Assembly: GCF_009907385.1 (NCBI RefSeq)
Contig: NZ_JAAATR010000024.1
Location: 90,473-154,472, forward strand
Direction of reading: 5' to 3'
Source: Atlantibacter hermannii
GTDB taxonomy: Bacteria; Pseudomonadota; Gammaproteobacteria; Enterobacterales; Enterobacteriaceae
DNA length: 64,000 nucleotides
Shown: one piece after another, positions 43,977 through 54,416 of the stretch
Layout: the number at the start of each line of letters is the position of its first letter
Numbering within the stretch: the first letter of the stretch is position 1
Translations under genes and position numbers: made by a program
Notes under the pieces: generated by a model
Seen by the model: only the letters and a program-made list of their open reading frames with translations
The model's database searches: none
Told to the model about the DNA's origin: nothing

Positions 43977-45572
43977 TCATTCAATAATGTGGGGGCAGGC
44001 TCTTTGTACTAAGGCTTCCATCCGTTCACGGACGACGTCATCCGGCTCCTGCGCCAGACAGCTATCCAGAAACGCGCGATGAGGCTGCAGCTGTTCCGGC
44101 TGCCATTCCTGTAGCGCATTGATGGCCATATTGCGGTTGCGGATCACCGGGCTCTGTATGCCTGCTTTGAGAACTTCCCAGCCGATTCCCGGAAAACGCC
44201 TGAGATCCTGCAACACAAAATCAAACGCATTGTGCGCCTGCCATTCCATGCCGATGCCGTTGCTTAACGCCGGGCCGCTGGCGATAGCCGTGAGATCGAA
44301 TTGCTGCTGCGCCAGCGCCACCACCTTCACGATATTCTCAACGTCATCGGTTTGCATAAGCTGATACCAGTGGCTGGCCTGGCTGTCGCTCATTTGTTTG
44401 TGATAAATGGCAGGCCACGGGTCCTGATTACGCAGGCGACTGGCGCGTATCGCCAGGTTGAAGCGGTACGCATCATCGCCCGCCAACGCCTGTTTGATCG
44501 CCGTATCCCATTGTGGCTGCGTCATAACCTGGTCTGCTAATGTCATCAGCTGATGGCGTAAGTCGTCATCGCAAAACTCGCTGTCTTCAGCCTGCTCCCG
44601 GATATCATGAGCCGCCAGATAGTGCAGCGGATCGGCAGCGGGTTGCGCCAGCAGATGCGTTAAATAATGGAAAAAGGCTTCTGGCGCGTCGCTGTAATAA
44701 TCAATCCCTTTTCCCGGCTCCCCGGCCATGATGGCCTGAAATATTTCCGCTGCGCCGCTCAGTAGTGCGTCATCCTGTTCATGCTTAAGCGCCTCCAGCA
44801 ATTGCCCGTAGAAAGCGCAATCCCAGGCGGTGTATTCATACATCACGCTGTTGGAATAGCCGCTGCGCAGCAACCAGTGGCGCACCACTGGTCCGGGCTG
44901 TTCCGGTATGCGTTCAATAAGATGAATGCGTCCCCAGCCGTCAACCCGCTGGGCCATCTCAAACCAGACGCGCTCATACTCTTCCGGGGCAAGGAAGGAG
45001 CGCAGCGCCACAATAGCGTAAAGCGTAAATTCGTCGTGGCGGCCCAGTACCGTCAGGATCTGCTGGCTTTGCGGTGACGGGAAAAATGCCAGCAATGCCA
45101 TCGCCGTTTTCACTACATTGGCGTCCGGGCTATTCATCGCCAGCCATACCACCAGTTCGTTAAGCGCGCCCGCATCCACTTTTTTCCGGGCAGGCAGTGC
45201 CGTTAATAGCTCGTCAATGTAGCTCAGGGGCGAACCGGCGTTGAGCAGTCTGTACAGCTCTGCGGTATCTGCGGGATGACGATGTTGCAACGTTTTTTCC
45301 AGCGCGATCGCGATGGCGCCAGACGGATCGTCATCCGATCCCAGCCCGAAATGGTGGATCGCCACGCCATCCAGCGCGCCGGGCGCCCAGCGAATTTCCT
45401 GGCTCTCGCCCAGCGGTGGGTCGATGAGCGGATTTTGCTCAGCGCTGAGCGGCGCCAGCGTCTCCATTGTCGGCAACAGAAGCGCATAAATCGCGGGCTG
45501 TTGCGCATCCCATACCACCGGAAAAGAGGGCGAGGAGCCTTTACCGAACAGTTTTGCCAACCATGTTTTCAT
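43977..45572 (-). CDS. Helical (HEAT-like) repeat protein next to rtcB
   Basis: A 531-residue protein I do not recognise by name. It is predicted to be all-alpha: amphipathic helix pairs run through most of the length, for example VVKTAMALLAFFPSPQSQQ followed by ILTVLGRHDEFTLYAIVAL and VIRNRNMAINALQEWQPEQL, in the manner of HEAT/ARM repeats. There is no signal peptide, membrane helix or catalytic motif. It starts 33 bp after rtcB in the same direction and ends at a terminator, so the two are probably one operon. A role as scaffold or RNA/protein binder for RtcB is inference. In E. coli this interval holds eptC instead. Confidence 0.7.
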   Translation of the reverse strand: MKTWLAKLFGKGSSPSFPVVWDAQQPAIYALLLPTMETLAPLSAEQNPLIDPPLGESQEIRWAPGALDGVAIHHFGLGSDDDPSGAIAIALEKTLQHRHPADTAELYRLLNAGSPLSYIDELLTALPARKKVDAGALNELVVWLAMNSPDANVVKTAMALLAFFPSPQSQQILTVLGRHDEFTLYAIVALRSFLAPEEYERVWFEMAQRVDGWGRIHLIERIPEQPGPVVRHWLLRSGYSNSVMYEYTAWDCAFYGQLLEALKHEQDDALLSGAAEIFQAIMAGEPGKGIDYYSDAPEAFFHYLTHLLAQPAADPLHYLAAHDIREQAEDSEFCDDDLRHQLMTLADQVMTQPQWDTAIKQALAGDDAYRFNLAIRASRLRNQDPWPAIYHKQMSDSQASHWYQLMQTDDVENIVKVVALAQQQFDLTAIASGPALSNGIGMEWQAHNAFDFVLQDLRRFPGIGWEVLKAGIQSPVIRNRNMAINALQEWQPEQLQPHRAFLDSCLAQEPDDVVRERMEALVQRACPHIIE

Positions 45573-45605
45573 TGTTATGTCCTTATTGTTTGTTTATCAG
45601 GCATT

Positions 45606-46829
45606 TTATCCTTTCACGCACACTACCTGACGCAGCGTGTGCACGATTTCCACCAGCGATGACTGCGCCGCCATCACGGCGTCGATGTCTTTATACGCCA
45701 TAGGGATTTCGTCAATCACGTCGCTGTCTTTGCGGCATTCCACATGCGCAGTGGCGCGGATTTGATCGTCAACCGTAAAGCGCTTTTTAGCGGCGCTGCG
45801 GCTCATGGTACGGCCTGCGCCGTGGCTGCACGAGCAGAAGCTATCTTCATTGCCGAGGCCGCGCACGATAAAGCTTTTCGCGCCCATCGAGCCGGGGATG
45901 ATCCCCATTTGCCCTTTCTGCGCCGATACCGCGCCTTTGCGGGTGACCAGCACCGACTCGCCAAAATGCGTCTCTTTCTGAACGTAGTTATGGTGGCAGT
46001 TAACGGCTTCCTGCCGGGTCGCAAAGGGTTTGGTGATGATTTTAGACAGCGCCGCCAGTACGCGATTCATCATCACTTCCCGGTTGTGATGGGCGTAATC
46101 CTGGGCCCAACTGACGGCTTCCATATAGTCGTTGAAATGCTTGCTGCCTTCTTCGAAATAGGCCAGATCGCGGTCGGGCAGATTGCTGATATGGCGCTGC
46201 ATATCTTTTTGCGCCAGCGCGATAAACAGCGACCCGATGGCGTTGCCGACGCCGCGAGAACCGCTGTGCAGCATCACCCAGACCCGCTGCTGCTCATCCA
46301 GACAGACTTCAATAAAGTGGTTACCGGTGCCAAGCGTGCCCAGATGCTGATGGTTATTGGTCTTTAGCAGTTGAGGATACTTATCGGTAAGCTTTTTAAA
46401 ACGCGGCGCAAGATGCGCCCAGTGGGCATCCACATCCTGAGGCGTAGAGTTCCATGCGCCTTTATCGCGCTGGGCGCGGCCAACGGTGCGGCCATGGGGA
46501 ACGGCCTGTTCGATGGCGCTGCGTAACCCCGCCAGGTTATCAGGCAAGTCGCTCGCCGTGAGTGAAGTCCGTACGGCAATCATGCCGCAGCCGATATCCA
46601 CGCCCACTGCCGCCGGGATAATCGCTCCGCGCGTCGGGATCACGCTACCGATAGTGGAACCTTTACCGAGATGCACGTCAGGCATGACGGCGAGATGCTT
46701 AAAGATAAACGGCATACTGGCGGTTTTGAGCAGTTGTTGTTTGGCTTCGCCTTCAACCGGCACGCCTTTGGTCCACATTTTGATCGGCGTTGTGGAAGGC
46801 GCGGTCAGCAATTCGTACTGTTGAGTCAT
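45606..46829 (-). CDS. rtcB: RNA-splicing ligase RtcB
   Basis: RtcB joins 2',3'-cyclic phosphate (or 3'-phosphate) and 5'-OH RNA ends using GTP and Mn2+. The 407 residues match E. coli RtcB (408) closely, including VMPDVHLGKGSTIGS, Mn2+-binding Cys in VGVDIGCGM, His in GTGNHFIE and MLHSGSRG, NCHHNYV, and the guanylylated His in CSCSHGAGR. The usual partner rtcA and activator rtcR are absent here, and no sigma-54 (-24/-12) promoter is visible upstream. Start ATG follows GGGAGGAG. It appears to be the first gene of a pair with the helical-repeat gene. Confidence 0.94.
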   Translation of the reverse strand: MTQQYELLTAPSTTPIKMWTKGVPVEGEAKQQLLKTASMPFIFKHLAVMPDVHLGKGSTIGSVIPTRGAIIPAAVGVDIGCGMIAVRTSLTASDLPDNLAGLRSAIEQAVPHGRTVGRAQRDKGAWNSTPQDVDAHWAHLAPRFKKLTDKYPQLLKTNNHQHLGTLGTGNHFIEVCLDEQQRVWVMLHSGSRGVGNAIGSLFIALAQKDMQRHISNLPDRDLAYFEEGSKHFNDYMEAVSWAQDYAHHNREVMMNRVLAALSKIITKPFATRQEAVNCHHNYVQKETHFGESVLVTRKGAVSAQKGQMGIIPGSMGAKSFIVRGLGNEDSFCSCSHGAGRTMSRSAAKKRFTVDDQIRATAHVECRKDSDVIDEIPMAYKDIDAVMAAQSSLVEIVHTLRQVVCVKG

Positions 46830-46896
46830 GCTTATCTCCTCCCGGTATTGCTACGGTAAAAGATAAGTATGGGGTGTGGCGTCGCCAGCGGCGAGA

Positions 46897-46923
46897 AATA
46901 AACGCCCCGGACGGTGCCGGGGC
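46897..46923 (-). terminator. ppc terminator
   Basis: Minus-strand stem GCCCCGG/CCGGGGC with a six-base loop followed by GTTTATTT, ten bases after the ppc stop. Confidence 0.75.
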
Positions 46924-46932
46924 GGAGGAGCA

Positions 46933-49584
46933 TTAGCCGGTGTTACGCATACCGGCTGCAACGCCAGCGATGGTGACCATCAGCGCCTGTTCAACGCGCG
47001 GGTCCGGATCTTTGCCTGCTTCTTCCGTCAGGCGGGAGCGGTGCAGCAGCTCGGCCTGCAGAACGTTGAGCGGGTCGGTGTAGATATTGCGCAACTGGAT
47101 CGACTCGGCAATCCACGGCAGATCCGCCATCAGATGGGAGTCGTTGGCGATATCCAGCACCACTTTGATGTCCGCTTCCAGCAACTCGCGCAGCTCTTTA
47201 CCGAGCGGCCACAGTTCTTTTTTCACCAGGCGCTGATCGTAGTATTCCGCCAGCCACAGGTCGGCTTTGGAGAATACCATTTCCAGCATGCCGAGACGGG
47301 TCGAGAAGAACGGCCAGTCGCGGCACATGGCTTCCAGCTGGCCCTGCTTGCCGTCTTCCACCACTTTTTGCAGCGCTGCGCCTGCACCCAGCCAGGCGGG
47401 CAACATCAGACGGTTTTGCGTCCAGGCGAAGATCCACGGAATGGCGCGCAGGGATTCCACGCCGCCGTTCGGGCGACGTTTCGCCGGGCGCGAACCCAGC
47501 GGCAGCTTGCCCAGCTCCAGTTCCGGCGTTGCGGAGCGGAAATAGGGCACGAAGTCGGCGTTTTCACGCACGTAGCCGCGATACATGTTGCAGGAAATGG
47601 TCGACAGCTCGTCCATGATGTGACGCCATTCGGCTTTTGGCTCCGGCGGCGGCAGCAGGTTAGCTTCGAGGATCGCGCCGGTATAAAGCGACAGACTGCT
47701 GATGGTGATTTCCGGCAGGCCGTATTTAAAGCGGATCATTTCGCCCTGCTCGGTCACGCGCAGGCCGCCTTTCAGGCTGCCCGGCGGTTGAGAGAGCAGC
47801 GCCGCATGGGCAGGCGCGCCGCCGCGACCGATAGAACCGCCGCGACCGTGGAACAGCGTCAGGGCGATGCCCGCTTTTTCACAGGTTTTGATTAACGCGT
47901 CCTGGGCCTGGTATTGCGCCCATGAGGCCGCCATCACGCCCGCGTCTTTTGCCGAGTCGGAATAACCAATCATCACCATCTGTTTGCCCTGGATAAAGCC
48001 GCGATACCAGTCGATATTCAGCAACTGAGTCATCACGTCGTTAGCGTTATTCAGGTCGTCGAGGGTTTCGAACAGCGGGGCAACCGGCAGCGCAAAGCCA
48101 ATGCCCGCCTCTTTCAGCAGCAGATGTACCGCCAGCACGTCGGACGGGGTTTTCGCCATCGAAATCACGTAGGCGGCGATAGAGCCCTGCGGCGCTTCGG
48201 CGATAACCCGGCAGGTGTCCAGCACTTCACGGGTTTCTTCGCTCGGCTCCCACTGGCGTGGCAGCAGCGGACGTTTGGAATTCAGTTCGCGGATCAGGAA
48301 TGCCTGTTTGTCGGCTTCTGACCAGCTTTCGTAATCGCCAATGCCGAGGTAGCGGGTCAGTTCGCCCAGCGCTTCAGTATGGCGGGTGCTTTCCTGGCGG
48401 ATATCGATGCGCACCAGCGGCACGCCGAAACACTTCACGCGGCGCAGGGTATCAAGCAGTTCGCCGTTGGCGATAATGCCCATGCCGCAGGCCTGTAGCG
48501 ACTGATAGCAGGCATACAGCGGTTCCCACAGCTGCTCGTTTTGGGTCAGCAAGCCTTGCGGTTTCGGCAGTTTCTGGCCTTTCAGCCGCGCTTCCAGCCA
48601 GGCCTGAGTGGCGGTGAGCTGGCTGCGAATGCCTTTCAACAGATAGCGATACGGCTCAGACGCGCCCGCTTCGCCGACGCGCTCGCGCAGCTCGTCGGTA
48701 CATTCCACCATCGACAGTTCGGAAATCAGGACGTGAATATCTTTCAGGAACAGGTCGGTAGCTTTCCAGCGGCTCAGTAGCAGCACGTGACGGGTAATAT
48801 CGGCGGTGACGTTCGGGTTGCCGTCGCGGTCGCCGCCCATCCAGGAGGTAAAGCGCACCGGTACGAAATCCACCGGCAGTTTGTAATCCAGATGTTCCTG
48901 TAACTGTTCGTTCAGTTCACGCAGATAGCTGGGAATACCTTCCCACAGGCTGTTTTCCACCACTGCAAAACCCCATTTCGCTTCGTCGATGGGGGAAGGG
49001 CGGTTTTTACGAATTTCATCGGTGTGCCAGGACTGGGCAATAAGCTGGCGCAGACGGCGGGTGATCTGGTTGCGTTCGTAATCAGCGATGTCTTTATGGT
49101 CGAGCTGACGCAGGCAGTTATTCACTTCGCCCATTTTATGGATCAGCGTGCGACGGGTAATTTCAGTGGGGTGTGCAGTCAGCACCAGCTCCAGGGAAAG
49201 CGACTCAACGGCCTGTTTAATCGCCGCTTCGCTCAGATTCGGCTGATCTTTGAGTTTACGCAGCGTGCGGGCAATCACTTCCGGATTGCTGGCGGCTTCC
49301 CCTTTGGGAGAGATGCTGTGGTATTGCTCGGCGGTATTGGCCAGGTTCAGAAACTGGCTAAAGGCGCGGGCCACCGGAAGTAACTCATCGTTAGACAGAT
49401 TTTGCAGCGTGGTCAGCAGTTCTTGCCGATTTGCTTCATTGCCAGCACGTGAGGACTTCGACAATTTGCGGATTGTTTCTACGCGGTCAAGAATGTTCTC
49501 TCCGAGTGCATCCTTGATGGTATCCCCGAGCAGCTTGCCGAGCATACTGACATTACTACGCAAAGCGGAATATTGTTCGTTCAT
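46933..49584 (-). CDS. ppc: Phosphoenolpyruvate carboxylase
   Basis: Ppc carboxylates PEP to oxaloacetate to refill the TCA cycle; cytosolic tetramer activated by acetyl-CoA and inhibited by aspartate. The 883 residues equal E. coli Ppc. Catalytic signatures are [12 protein letters not shown] (His138 region), [28 protein letters not shown] and the C-terminal RNTG that holds the aspartate-inhibition site. The ATG at 49584 gives MNEQYSALR as in E. coli; the longer frame upstream runs into an ERIC-like repeat. Confidence 0.98.
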   Translation of the reverse strand: MNEQYSALRSNVSMLGKLLGDTIKDALGENILDRVETIRKLSKSSRAGNEANRQELLTTLQNLSNDELLPVARAFSQFLNLANTAEQYHSISPKGEAASNPEVIARTLRKLKDQPNLSEAAIKQAVESLSLELVLTAHPTEITRRTLIHKMGEVNNCLRQLDHKDIADYERNQITRRLRQLIAQSWHTDEIRKNRPSPIDEAKWGFAVVENSLWEGIPSYLRELNEQLQEHLDYKLPVDFVPVRFTSWMGGDRDGNPNVTADITRHVLLLSRWKATDLFLKDIHVLISELSMVECTDELRERVGEAGASEPYRYLLKGIRSQLTATQAWLEARLKGQKLPKPQGLLTQNEQLWEPLYACYQSLQACGMGIIANGELLDTLRRVKCFGVPLVRIDIRQESTRHTEALGELTRYLGIGDYESWSEADKQAFLIRELNSKRPLLPRQWEPSEETREVLDTCRVIAEAPQGSIAAYVISMAKTPSDVLAVHLLLKEAGIGFALPVAPLFETLDDLNNANDVMTQLLNIDWYRGFIQGKQMVMIGYSDSAKDAGVMAASWAQYQAQDALIKTCEKAGIALTLFHGRGGSIGRGGAPAHAALLSQPPGSLKGGLRVTEQGEMIRFKYGLPEITISSLSLYTGAILEANLLPPPEPKAEWRHIMDELSTISCNMYRGYVRENADFVPYFRSATPELELGKLPLGSRPAKRRPNGGVESLRAIPWIFAWTQNRLMLPAWLGAGAALQKVVEDGKQGQLEAMCRDWPFFSTRLGMLEMVFSKADLWLAEYYDQRLVKKELWPLGKELRELLEADIKVVLDIANDSHLMADLPWIAESIQLRNIYTDPLNVLQAELLHRSRLTEEAGKDPDPRVEQALMVTIAGVAAGMRNTG

Positions 49585-49624
49585 AAAACCCAGACACCCC
49601 ATCTCTTGTGTATATGTCCTCAAT

Positions 49625-49727
49625 ATTTCGAACCACAGCCGCGTGGGCTGCACTCGTCCACCCAGGTCACTTACTAATGAAAGCGCCCAGGGATGTGTTC
49701 ACTTGCCGCCTTGCTGTGATTCGAAAT
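49625..49727. repeat. Diverged ERIC-like element upstream of ppc
   Basis: A 103-bp element bounded by 15-base inverted repeats (49625-49639 and 49713-49727, 14 of 15 matching). Its core GGCTGCACTCG, AGGTCACTTACT and CTTGCCGCCTT is shared with the ERIC copy at 53053-53159. It lies 40 bp before the ppc start in the 336-bp ppc/argE gap, where it must form part of the ppc leader or promoter region. The remainder of the gap has no gene. Confidence 0.75.
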
Positions 49728-49920
49728 CTTTCGGACTTGAACTACGTCTTTTCTTTTATAAAGCCACGTAAACCACCGTTCGTCAATTGCGGCGAAATCG
49801 CTTCAGCAAACGAATAAATCGCGACAATTTACGAAATTTAATTCGTTTCGCGCCAGATAAGCGTTACTTATGGAAATGTGACAAAAGTCACCCTCCGGCG
49901 TGACAGGAGGGTGATGCAGA

Positions 49921-51072
49921 TCAGTGCCAGCAGAAGTGATGAACAACCTGGGTAATCAGTTCACGGGTCGGTTTAATAAACCGGGTTTCCAGATATTCGT
50001 CCGGTTGGTGCGCCTGGTTAATGGAACCGGGGCCAAGTACCAGTGTCGGGCAGAGTGTCTGGATAAACGGCGCTTCAGTGCAGTAGTTCACCACATCCGT
50101 TTTTGCGCCGAGCAAATCTTCTACCACTTTCACCAGCTGATGGTCCGGCGGGCATTCGTAGCCAGGGATCGGCGGGTGCAGCTCCGCCACGTTCAGGCGG
50201 CCAGGCCAGCGGCTGCTGACCGGCTCCAGGGCTTCTTCCAGTAATCCATTAAGATCGTTAAGGGTCATCCCCGGCAGCGGGCGAATATCCAGATGCAGCT
50301 CGCAGCAGGCGCAAATTCGGTTGGCCGCATCGCCGCCGTGGATGTGGCCGAGGTTGAGCGTCGGATACGGCACGGTAAAGGCTTCATAGTGATAGCGCTC
50401 TTTCAGGTTGTCGCGCAGTTCCAGAATACGGCCAATGGCGTCATGCATTAGTTCAATGGCGTTCACGCCGCGCGCCGGATCGCTGGAGTGGCCCGACTGT
50501 CCCAGCACCCGAATTGCGCTGGAAATATGCCCTTTATGCGCGCGGATAGGCTGCAAAGAGGTCGGTTCGCCGATAATCGCGCAATCGGGGCGTAACTGGG
50601 TGGTTTCGGCAAAATAGCGCGCCCCCGCCATGCTGGTCTCTTCATCCGCCGTCGCCAGAATATAGAGCGGCTTTTTCAGTTGCGTCACGTCCACATCGCG
50701 CAGCGCATCAAGAATAAAAGCGAAAAAGCCTTTCATGTCGGCAGTGCCCAAACCGTACAGCTTGTTGTCGTGCTCGGTCAGGGTGAAGGGATCGCGTGTC
50801 CAGCGCCCGTCGTCAAACGGCACCGTGTCGGTGTGGCCTGCCAGCAGTAATCCGCCCGCCCCCTGGCCGATACTCGCCAACATATTGAATTTGTTGCGTG
50901 TTCCCGGGACTGGCTGAACTTCAACGTTAAAACCCAGATCGCCAAACCAGGACGCCAGTAAATTGATTAAAGACGCATTACTCTGATCTAACGCGGCTTC
51001 GGTCGCACTGATGGACGGAGTCGCGATTAATGCGCGGTAAATCTCGATAAACGGCGGTAATTTCATTTTCAC
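49921..51072 (-). CDS. argE: N-acetylornithine deacetylase
   Basis: ArgE is a di-zinc M20-family hydrolase that releases ornithine from N-acetylornithine. Zinc ligands are in [14 protein letters not shown] (His80 region), GLGTADMKG (bridging Asp), catalytic Glu in [11 protein letters not shown], and IGEPTS. The GTG at 51072 gives 383 residues, as in E. coli, with the start [14 protein letters not shown]. An ATG three codons further up (51081) is only one base from the AAGG element, so GTG seems better; both are possible. Divergent from argC. Confidence 0.93.
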   Translation of the reverse strand: MKMKLPPFIEIYRALIATPSISATEAALDQSNASLINLLASWFGDLGFNVEVQPVPGTRNKFNMLASIGQGAGGLLLAGHTDTVPFDDGRWTRDPFTLTEHDNKLYGLGTADMKGFFAFILDALRDVDVTQLKKPLYILATADEETSMAGARYFAETTQLRPDCAIIGEPTSLQPIRAHKGHISSAIRVLGQSGHSSDPARGVNAIELMHDAIGRILELRDNLKERYHYEAFTVPYPTLNLGHIHGGDAANRICACCELHLDIRPLPGMTLNDLNGLLEEALEPVSSRWPGRLNVAELHPPIPGYECPPDHQLVKVVEDLLGAKTDVVNYCTEAPFIQTLCPTLVLGPGSINQAHQPDEYLETRFIKPTRELITQVVHHFCWH

Positions 51073-51096
51073 TGTTGACATACCTTAGGTCGTGAT

Positions 51097-51137
51097 AGTA
51101 TCAATATTCATGCAAATTTAGTGAATAAAAATACATT
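51097..51137. promoter_or_regulatory. Two ARG boxes between argE and argC
   Basis: The segments at 51097-51114 (AGTATCAATATTCATGCA) and 51120-51137 (AGTGAATAAAAATACATT) match the 18-bp ARG-box palindrome TGAATAATTATTCA in half-sites and are separated by five bases. ArgR-arginine bound here would repress argE and argCBGH together, as in E. coli. Confidence 0.85.
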
Positions 51138-51257
51138 AACGGTGAGCAAAAAGGAACCGCATCGCGCAGCCTCCTGAAAACGCTCGCTAACGTGGCAGAA
51201 GCAGACGCTTTTGCCGCAGGTAACTTCTCGTGACGATAAAGAAGGTGAACAGCCCCG

Positions 51258-52262
51258 ATGTTGAATACGCTGATTGTTGGCGCCAGTGGTTATACCGGCG
51301 CAGAGCTCGCGACCTATGTCAATCGCCATCCACATATGAACATAACCGCATTGACGGTCTCAGCGCAAAGCAATGATGCAGGAAAATTACTCTCCGATTT
51401 GCATCCTCAACTGAAAGGCATTGTTGATCTGCCGCTGATGCCGATGTCCGACATCAGCGAGTTCACCCGGGGCGTTGACGTGGTGTTTCTGGCGACGGCG
51501 CACGAAGTGAGTCACGACCTGGCGCCGCAGTTCCTCGACGCAGGCTGCGTGGTGTTCGATTTATCCGGCGCGTACCGGGTGAACGATGCGGCGTTTTACG
51601 AAAAATTCTACGGGTTCGCCCATCAGCATCCGCAACTGCTGGAGCAGGCGGTGTATGGTCTGGCGGAGTGGAGCCGCGACGCGCTGAAAGAAGCCAGACT
51701 GGTTGCCGTACCGGGTTGCTACCCGACGGCGGCGCAACTGTCGCTTAAGCCGCTGATCGACAACGATCTGCTGGATTTAGCCCAGTGGCCGGTGATCAAC
51801 GCCACCAGCGGCGTGAGCGGCGCAGGGCGCAAGGCGGCGATGTCCAATAGCTTCTGCGAAGTGAGCCTGCAACCCTACGGCGTATTTACCCATCGCCATC
51901 AACCGGAAATCGCGACCCACCTGGGCGCGCAGGTGATTTTTACCCCGCATCTGGGCAACTTTCCGCGCGGGATTTTAGAAACCATCACCTGCCGCCTGAA
52001 ACCGGGCGTGACGGCTGAACAGGTGGCGCAGACGTTCAGCGACGCCTACGGCGATAAACCGCTGGTGCGTCTGTATCAGAAGGGCGTTCCGGCGCTGAAA
52101 AATGTGGTGGGCTTGCCGTTCTGCGATATCGGTTTTGCTGTCCAGGGCGAGCATCTGATTGTGGTGGCCACGGAAGATAACCTGCTGAAAGGCGCTGCGG
52201 CGCAGGCAGTACAGTGTGCCAATATTCGTTTCGGCTTCGCTGAAACTCAGTCACTTATTTAA
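51258..52262 (+). CDS. argC: N-acetyl-gamma-glutamyl-phosphate reductase
   Basis: ArgC reduces N-acetylglutamyl phosphate with NADPH, the third arginine step. The 334 residues equal E. coli ArgC. It has the Rossmann start [14 protein letters not shown], catalytic Cys in [12 protein letters not shown] (near 154), and [12 protein letters not shown]. The ATG at 51258 is preceded by AAGGTG. It is followed 7 bp later by argB. Confidence 0.97.
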   Translation: MLNTLIVGASGYTGAELATYVNRHPHMNITALTVSAQSNDAGKLLSDLHPQLKGIVDLPLMPMSDISEFTRGVDVVFLATAHEVSHDLAPQFLDAGCVVFDLSGAYRVNDAAFYEKFYGFAHQHPQLLEQAVYGLAEWSRDALKEARLVAVPGCYPTAAQLSLKPLIDNDLLDLAQWPVINATSGVSGAGRKAAMSNSFCEVSLQPYGVFTHRHQPEIATHLGAQVIFTPHLGNFPRGILETITCRLKPGVTAEQVAQTFSDAYGDKPLVRLYQKGVPALKNVVGLPFCDIGFAVQGEHLIVVATEDNLLKGAAAQAVQCANIRFGFAETQSLI

Positions 52263-52269
52263 CGGTGCA

Positions 52270-53046
52270 ATGATGAATCCATTAATTATCAAATTAGGTG
52301 GCGTACTGCTGGATAGCGAAGAGGCGCTCGAGCGTCTGTTCACCGCGCTGGTTAACTACCGCGAGACCCATCAGCGCCCGCTGGTGATTGTCCACGGCGG
52401 CGGCTGTGTGGTGGACGAGCTGATGAAAAAGCTCAATCTGCCGGTGAAAAAGAAAAACGGCCTGCGCGTCACGCCAGCCGATCAGATTGACATCATCACT
52501 GGCGCGCTGGCGGGCAGCGCCAACAAAACGCTGCTGGCCTGGGCGAAGAAACACCAGCTACCCGCGGTGGGCCTGTATCTTGGCGACGGCGACAGCGTAA
52601 AAGTGAGCCAGCTGGATGATGAACTTGGCCACGTCGGCAAAGCCGAACCGGGATCCGCCAAACTGATTACTACTCTGCTGGACGCTGGCTTTCTGCCGGT
52701 GGTCAGCTCTATCGGCGTGACCGATGCGGGCGAACTGATGAACGTCAACGCTGACCAGGCCGCTACGGCGCTGGCCGCCACTCTCGGTGCGGATCTGATC
52801 CTGCTTTCCGACGTCAGCGGCATTCTGGACGGCAAAGGACAGCGCATTGCTGAGATGACTGCCGCAAAAGCCGAACAGCTGATTGCCCAGGGCATCATCA
52901 CCGATGGTATGGTGGTGAAAGTGAATGCGGCGCTGGATGCGGCGCGCACGCTGGGCCGCCCGGTGGATATCGCCTCCTGGCGGCATGCCGAGCAGTTACC
53001 TTCTTTGTTTAACGGGACAGCCATCGGCACCCGGATTTTAGCTTAG
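52270..53046 (+). CDS. argB: Acetylglutamate kinase
   Basis: ArgB phosphorylates N-acetylglutamate. The 258 residues equal E. coli ArgB, the arginine-insensitive type. N-terminal [16 protein letters not shown] carries Lys8, [14 protein letters not shown] the Gly-rich loop, [18 protein letters not shown] the substrate site, and [14 protein letters not shown] catalytic Lys. An ERIC element and argG follow. Confidence 0.97.
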   Translation: MMNPLIIKLGGVLLDSEEALERLFTALVNYRETHQRPLVIVHGGGCVVDELMKKLNLPVKKKNGLRVTPADQIDIITGALAGSANKTLLAWAKKHQLPAVGLYLGDGDSVKVSQLDDELGHVGKAEPGSAKLITTLLDAGFLPVVSSIGVTDAGELMNVNADQAATALAATLGADLILLSDVSGILDGKGQRIAEMTAAKAEQLIAQGIITDGMVVKVNAALDAARTLGRPVDIASWRHAEQLPSLFNGTAIGTRILA

Positions 53047-53052
53047 CGCGTC

Positions 53053-53159
53053 ATAATTCGAGCTGCTGGTGCGTTGGCTGCACTCGCTCACCCCAGTCAC
53101 TTACTGATGTAAGCTCCTGGGGATTCCCGAGCTTGCCGCCTTCCCGCAACTCGAATTAT
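53053..53159. repeat. ERIC element between argB and argG
   Basis: A 107-bp copy of the enterobacterial repetitive intergenic consensus. Perfect 10-bp terminal inverted repeats ATAATTCGAG/CTCGAATTAT bound it. The core includes CGCTCACCCCAGTCACTTACT and ATGTAAGCTCCTGGGGATTC, the two segments targeted by classical ERIC fingerprinting. It lies seven bases past the argB stop and 39 bp before argG, inside the operon, so it will be transcribed as a hairpin. Confidence 0.93.
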
Positions 53160-53198
53160 TTAGCGCATTAACGAATAGTTTTTGAAAGGAAAAACAAA

Positions 53199-54416
53199 AT
53201 GCAAAACCACGGCATCAAAAAAGTTGTTCTCGCTTACTCCGGCGGCCTGGATACCTCCGCGATCATTCCATGGCTGAAAGAAAACTATGAAGGTTGCGAA
53301 GTGGTGGCCTGCGTGGTGGATATCGGCCAGGACCGTGACGATCTGAAAGGCGTTGAGCAAAAAGCCCTGCGCACCGGCGCGAGTGAATGCTATGTGGTCG
53401 ATGCGCGTGAAGAGTTCATCAAAGATTATGTTTATCCGGTACTGCAAACCGGCGCGCTGTATGAAGGCAGCTATCTGCTGGGGACGTCCATGGCGCGCCC
53501 GCTGATCGCGAAAGCGCTGGCTGATGTGGCGATCAAAGTCGGCGCGGATGCGCTGTGCCACGGCGCGACCGGCAAAGGCAACGACCAGGTGCGTTTTGAA
53601 TCCGCCTGGGCGGCGCTGGTTCCGAACCTGAAAGTGATTGCCCCGTGGCGCGAGTGGAACCTGCGTTCCCGTGAAGCGCTGCTGGATTACCTGAAAGCGC
53701 GCGATATCCCGACCACCGCGACGCTGGAAAAAATCTACAGCCGTGATGAAAACGCCTGGCACATCTCTACTGAAGGCGGCGTGCTGGAAAGCCCGTGGAA
53801 TGCCTCCAACAAAGACTGCTGGGTCTGGACCGTCGATCCGCAGGATGCCCCGGATGCGCCTGAGCAGGTCACCGTCACCGTTGAGAAAGGCAAAGTGGTT
53901 GCCGTAAACGGCGAGTTCCTGAGCCCGTTCCAGTGCCTGGAAGTGCTGAACAAACTTGGTGCGAAACATGGCGTGGGCCGTATCGATATCGTGGAAAACC
54001 GTCTGGTGGGCATTAAATCCCGCGGTTGCTACGAAACTCCGGGGGGCACCATCATGATGGCGGCGCTACGCGGCGTTGAGCAGCTGGTACTGGATCGCGA
54101 TAGCTTCAAATGGCGTGAGCAGGTTGGCCTGGAAATGTCTTACGTGGTGTACGATGGCCGCTGGTTCGCGCCGCTGCGTCAGTCGCTACAAGCGGCGGCA
54201 GAATCGCTGGCAGAAGGCGTCAACGGCGAAGTGGTACTGCAACTTTACAAAGGCCAGGTGACGGCGATCCAGAAGAAATCCGCTAACAGCCTGTACAGCG
54301 AAGAGTTCGCGACCTTCGGCGAAGACGAAGTCTATGACCACAGCCATGCGGGCGGCTTCATCCGTCTGTTCTCGCTGTCTTCACGTATTCGTGCGCTCAA
54401 CGAGCAGAAGAAATAA
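53199..54416 (+). CDS. argG: Argininosuccinate synthase, short (type I) form
   Basis: ArgG joins citrulline and aspartate with ATP to argininosuccinate. The N-type ATP-pyrophosphatase loop is in [13 protein letters not shown] (residues 10-22), followed by [19 protein letters not shown] substrate residues ([15 protein letters not shown] here) and [13 protein letters not shown]. At 405 residues it is the short form common in Yersinia, Serratia and many bacteria. E. coli and Salmonella use a 447-residue form encoded elsewhere on the chromosome. Here it sits in argCBGH between argB and argH. RBS AAAGGAAAAA precedes the ATG. Confidence 0.95.
   Translation: MQNHGIKKVVLAYSGGLDTSAIIPWLKENYEGCEVVACVVDIGQDRDDLKGVEQKALRTGASECYVVDAREEFIKDYVYPVLQTGALYEGSYLLGTSMARPLIAKALADVAIKVGADALCHGATGKGNDQVRFESAWAALVPNLKVIAPWREWNLRSREALLDYLKARDIPTTATLEKIYSRDENAWHISTEGGVLESPWNASNKDCWVWTVDPQDAPDAPEQVTVTVEKGKVVAVNGEFLSPFQCLEVLNKLGAKHGVGRIDIVENRLVGIKSRGCYETPGGTIMMAALRGVEQLVLDRDSFKWREQVGLEMSYVVYDGRWFAPLRQSLQAAAESLAEGVNGEVVLQLYKGQVTAIQKKSANSLYSEEFATFGEDEVYDHSHAGGFIRLFSLSSRIRALNEQKK

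Noticed and set aside
46830..46932. Sigma-54 promoter for rtcB
   Set aside because: I looked for TGGCAC-N5-TTGC upstream of rtcB because E. coli rtcBA is RtcR/sigma-54 controlled; no match was seen.
53160..53969. 269-codon open frame opposite argG
   Set aside because: Antisense of a conserved gene, with no ribosome-binding site.
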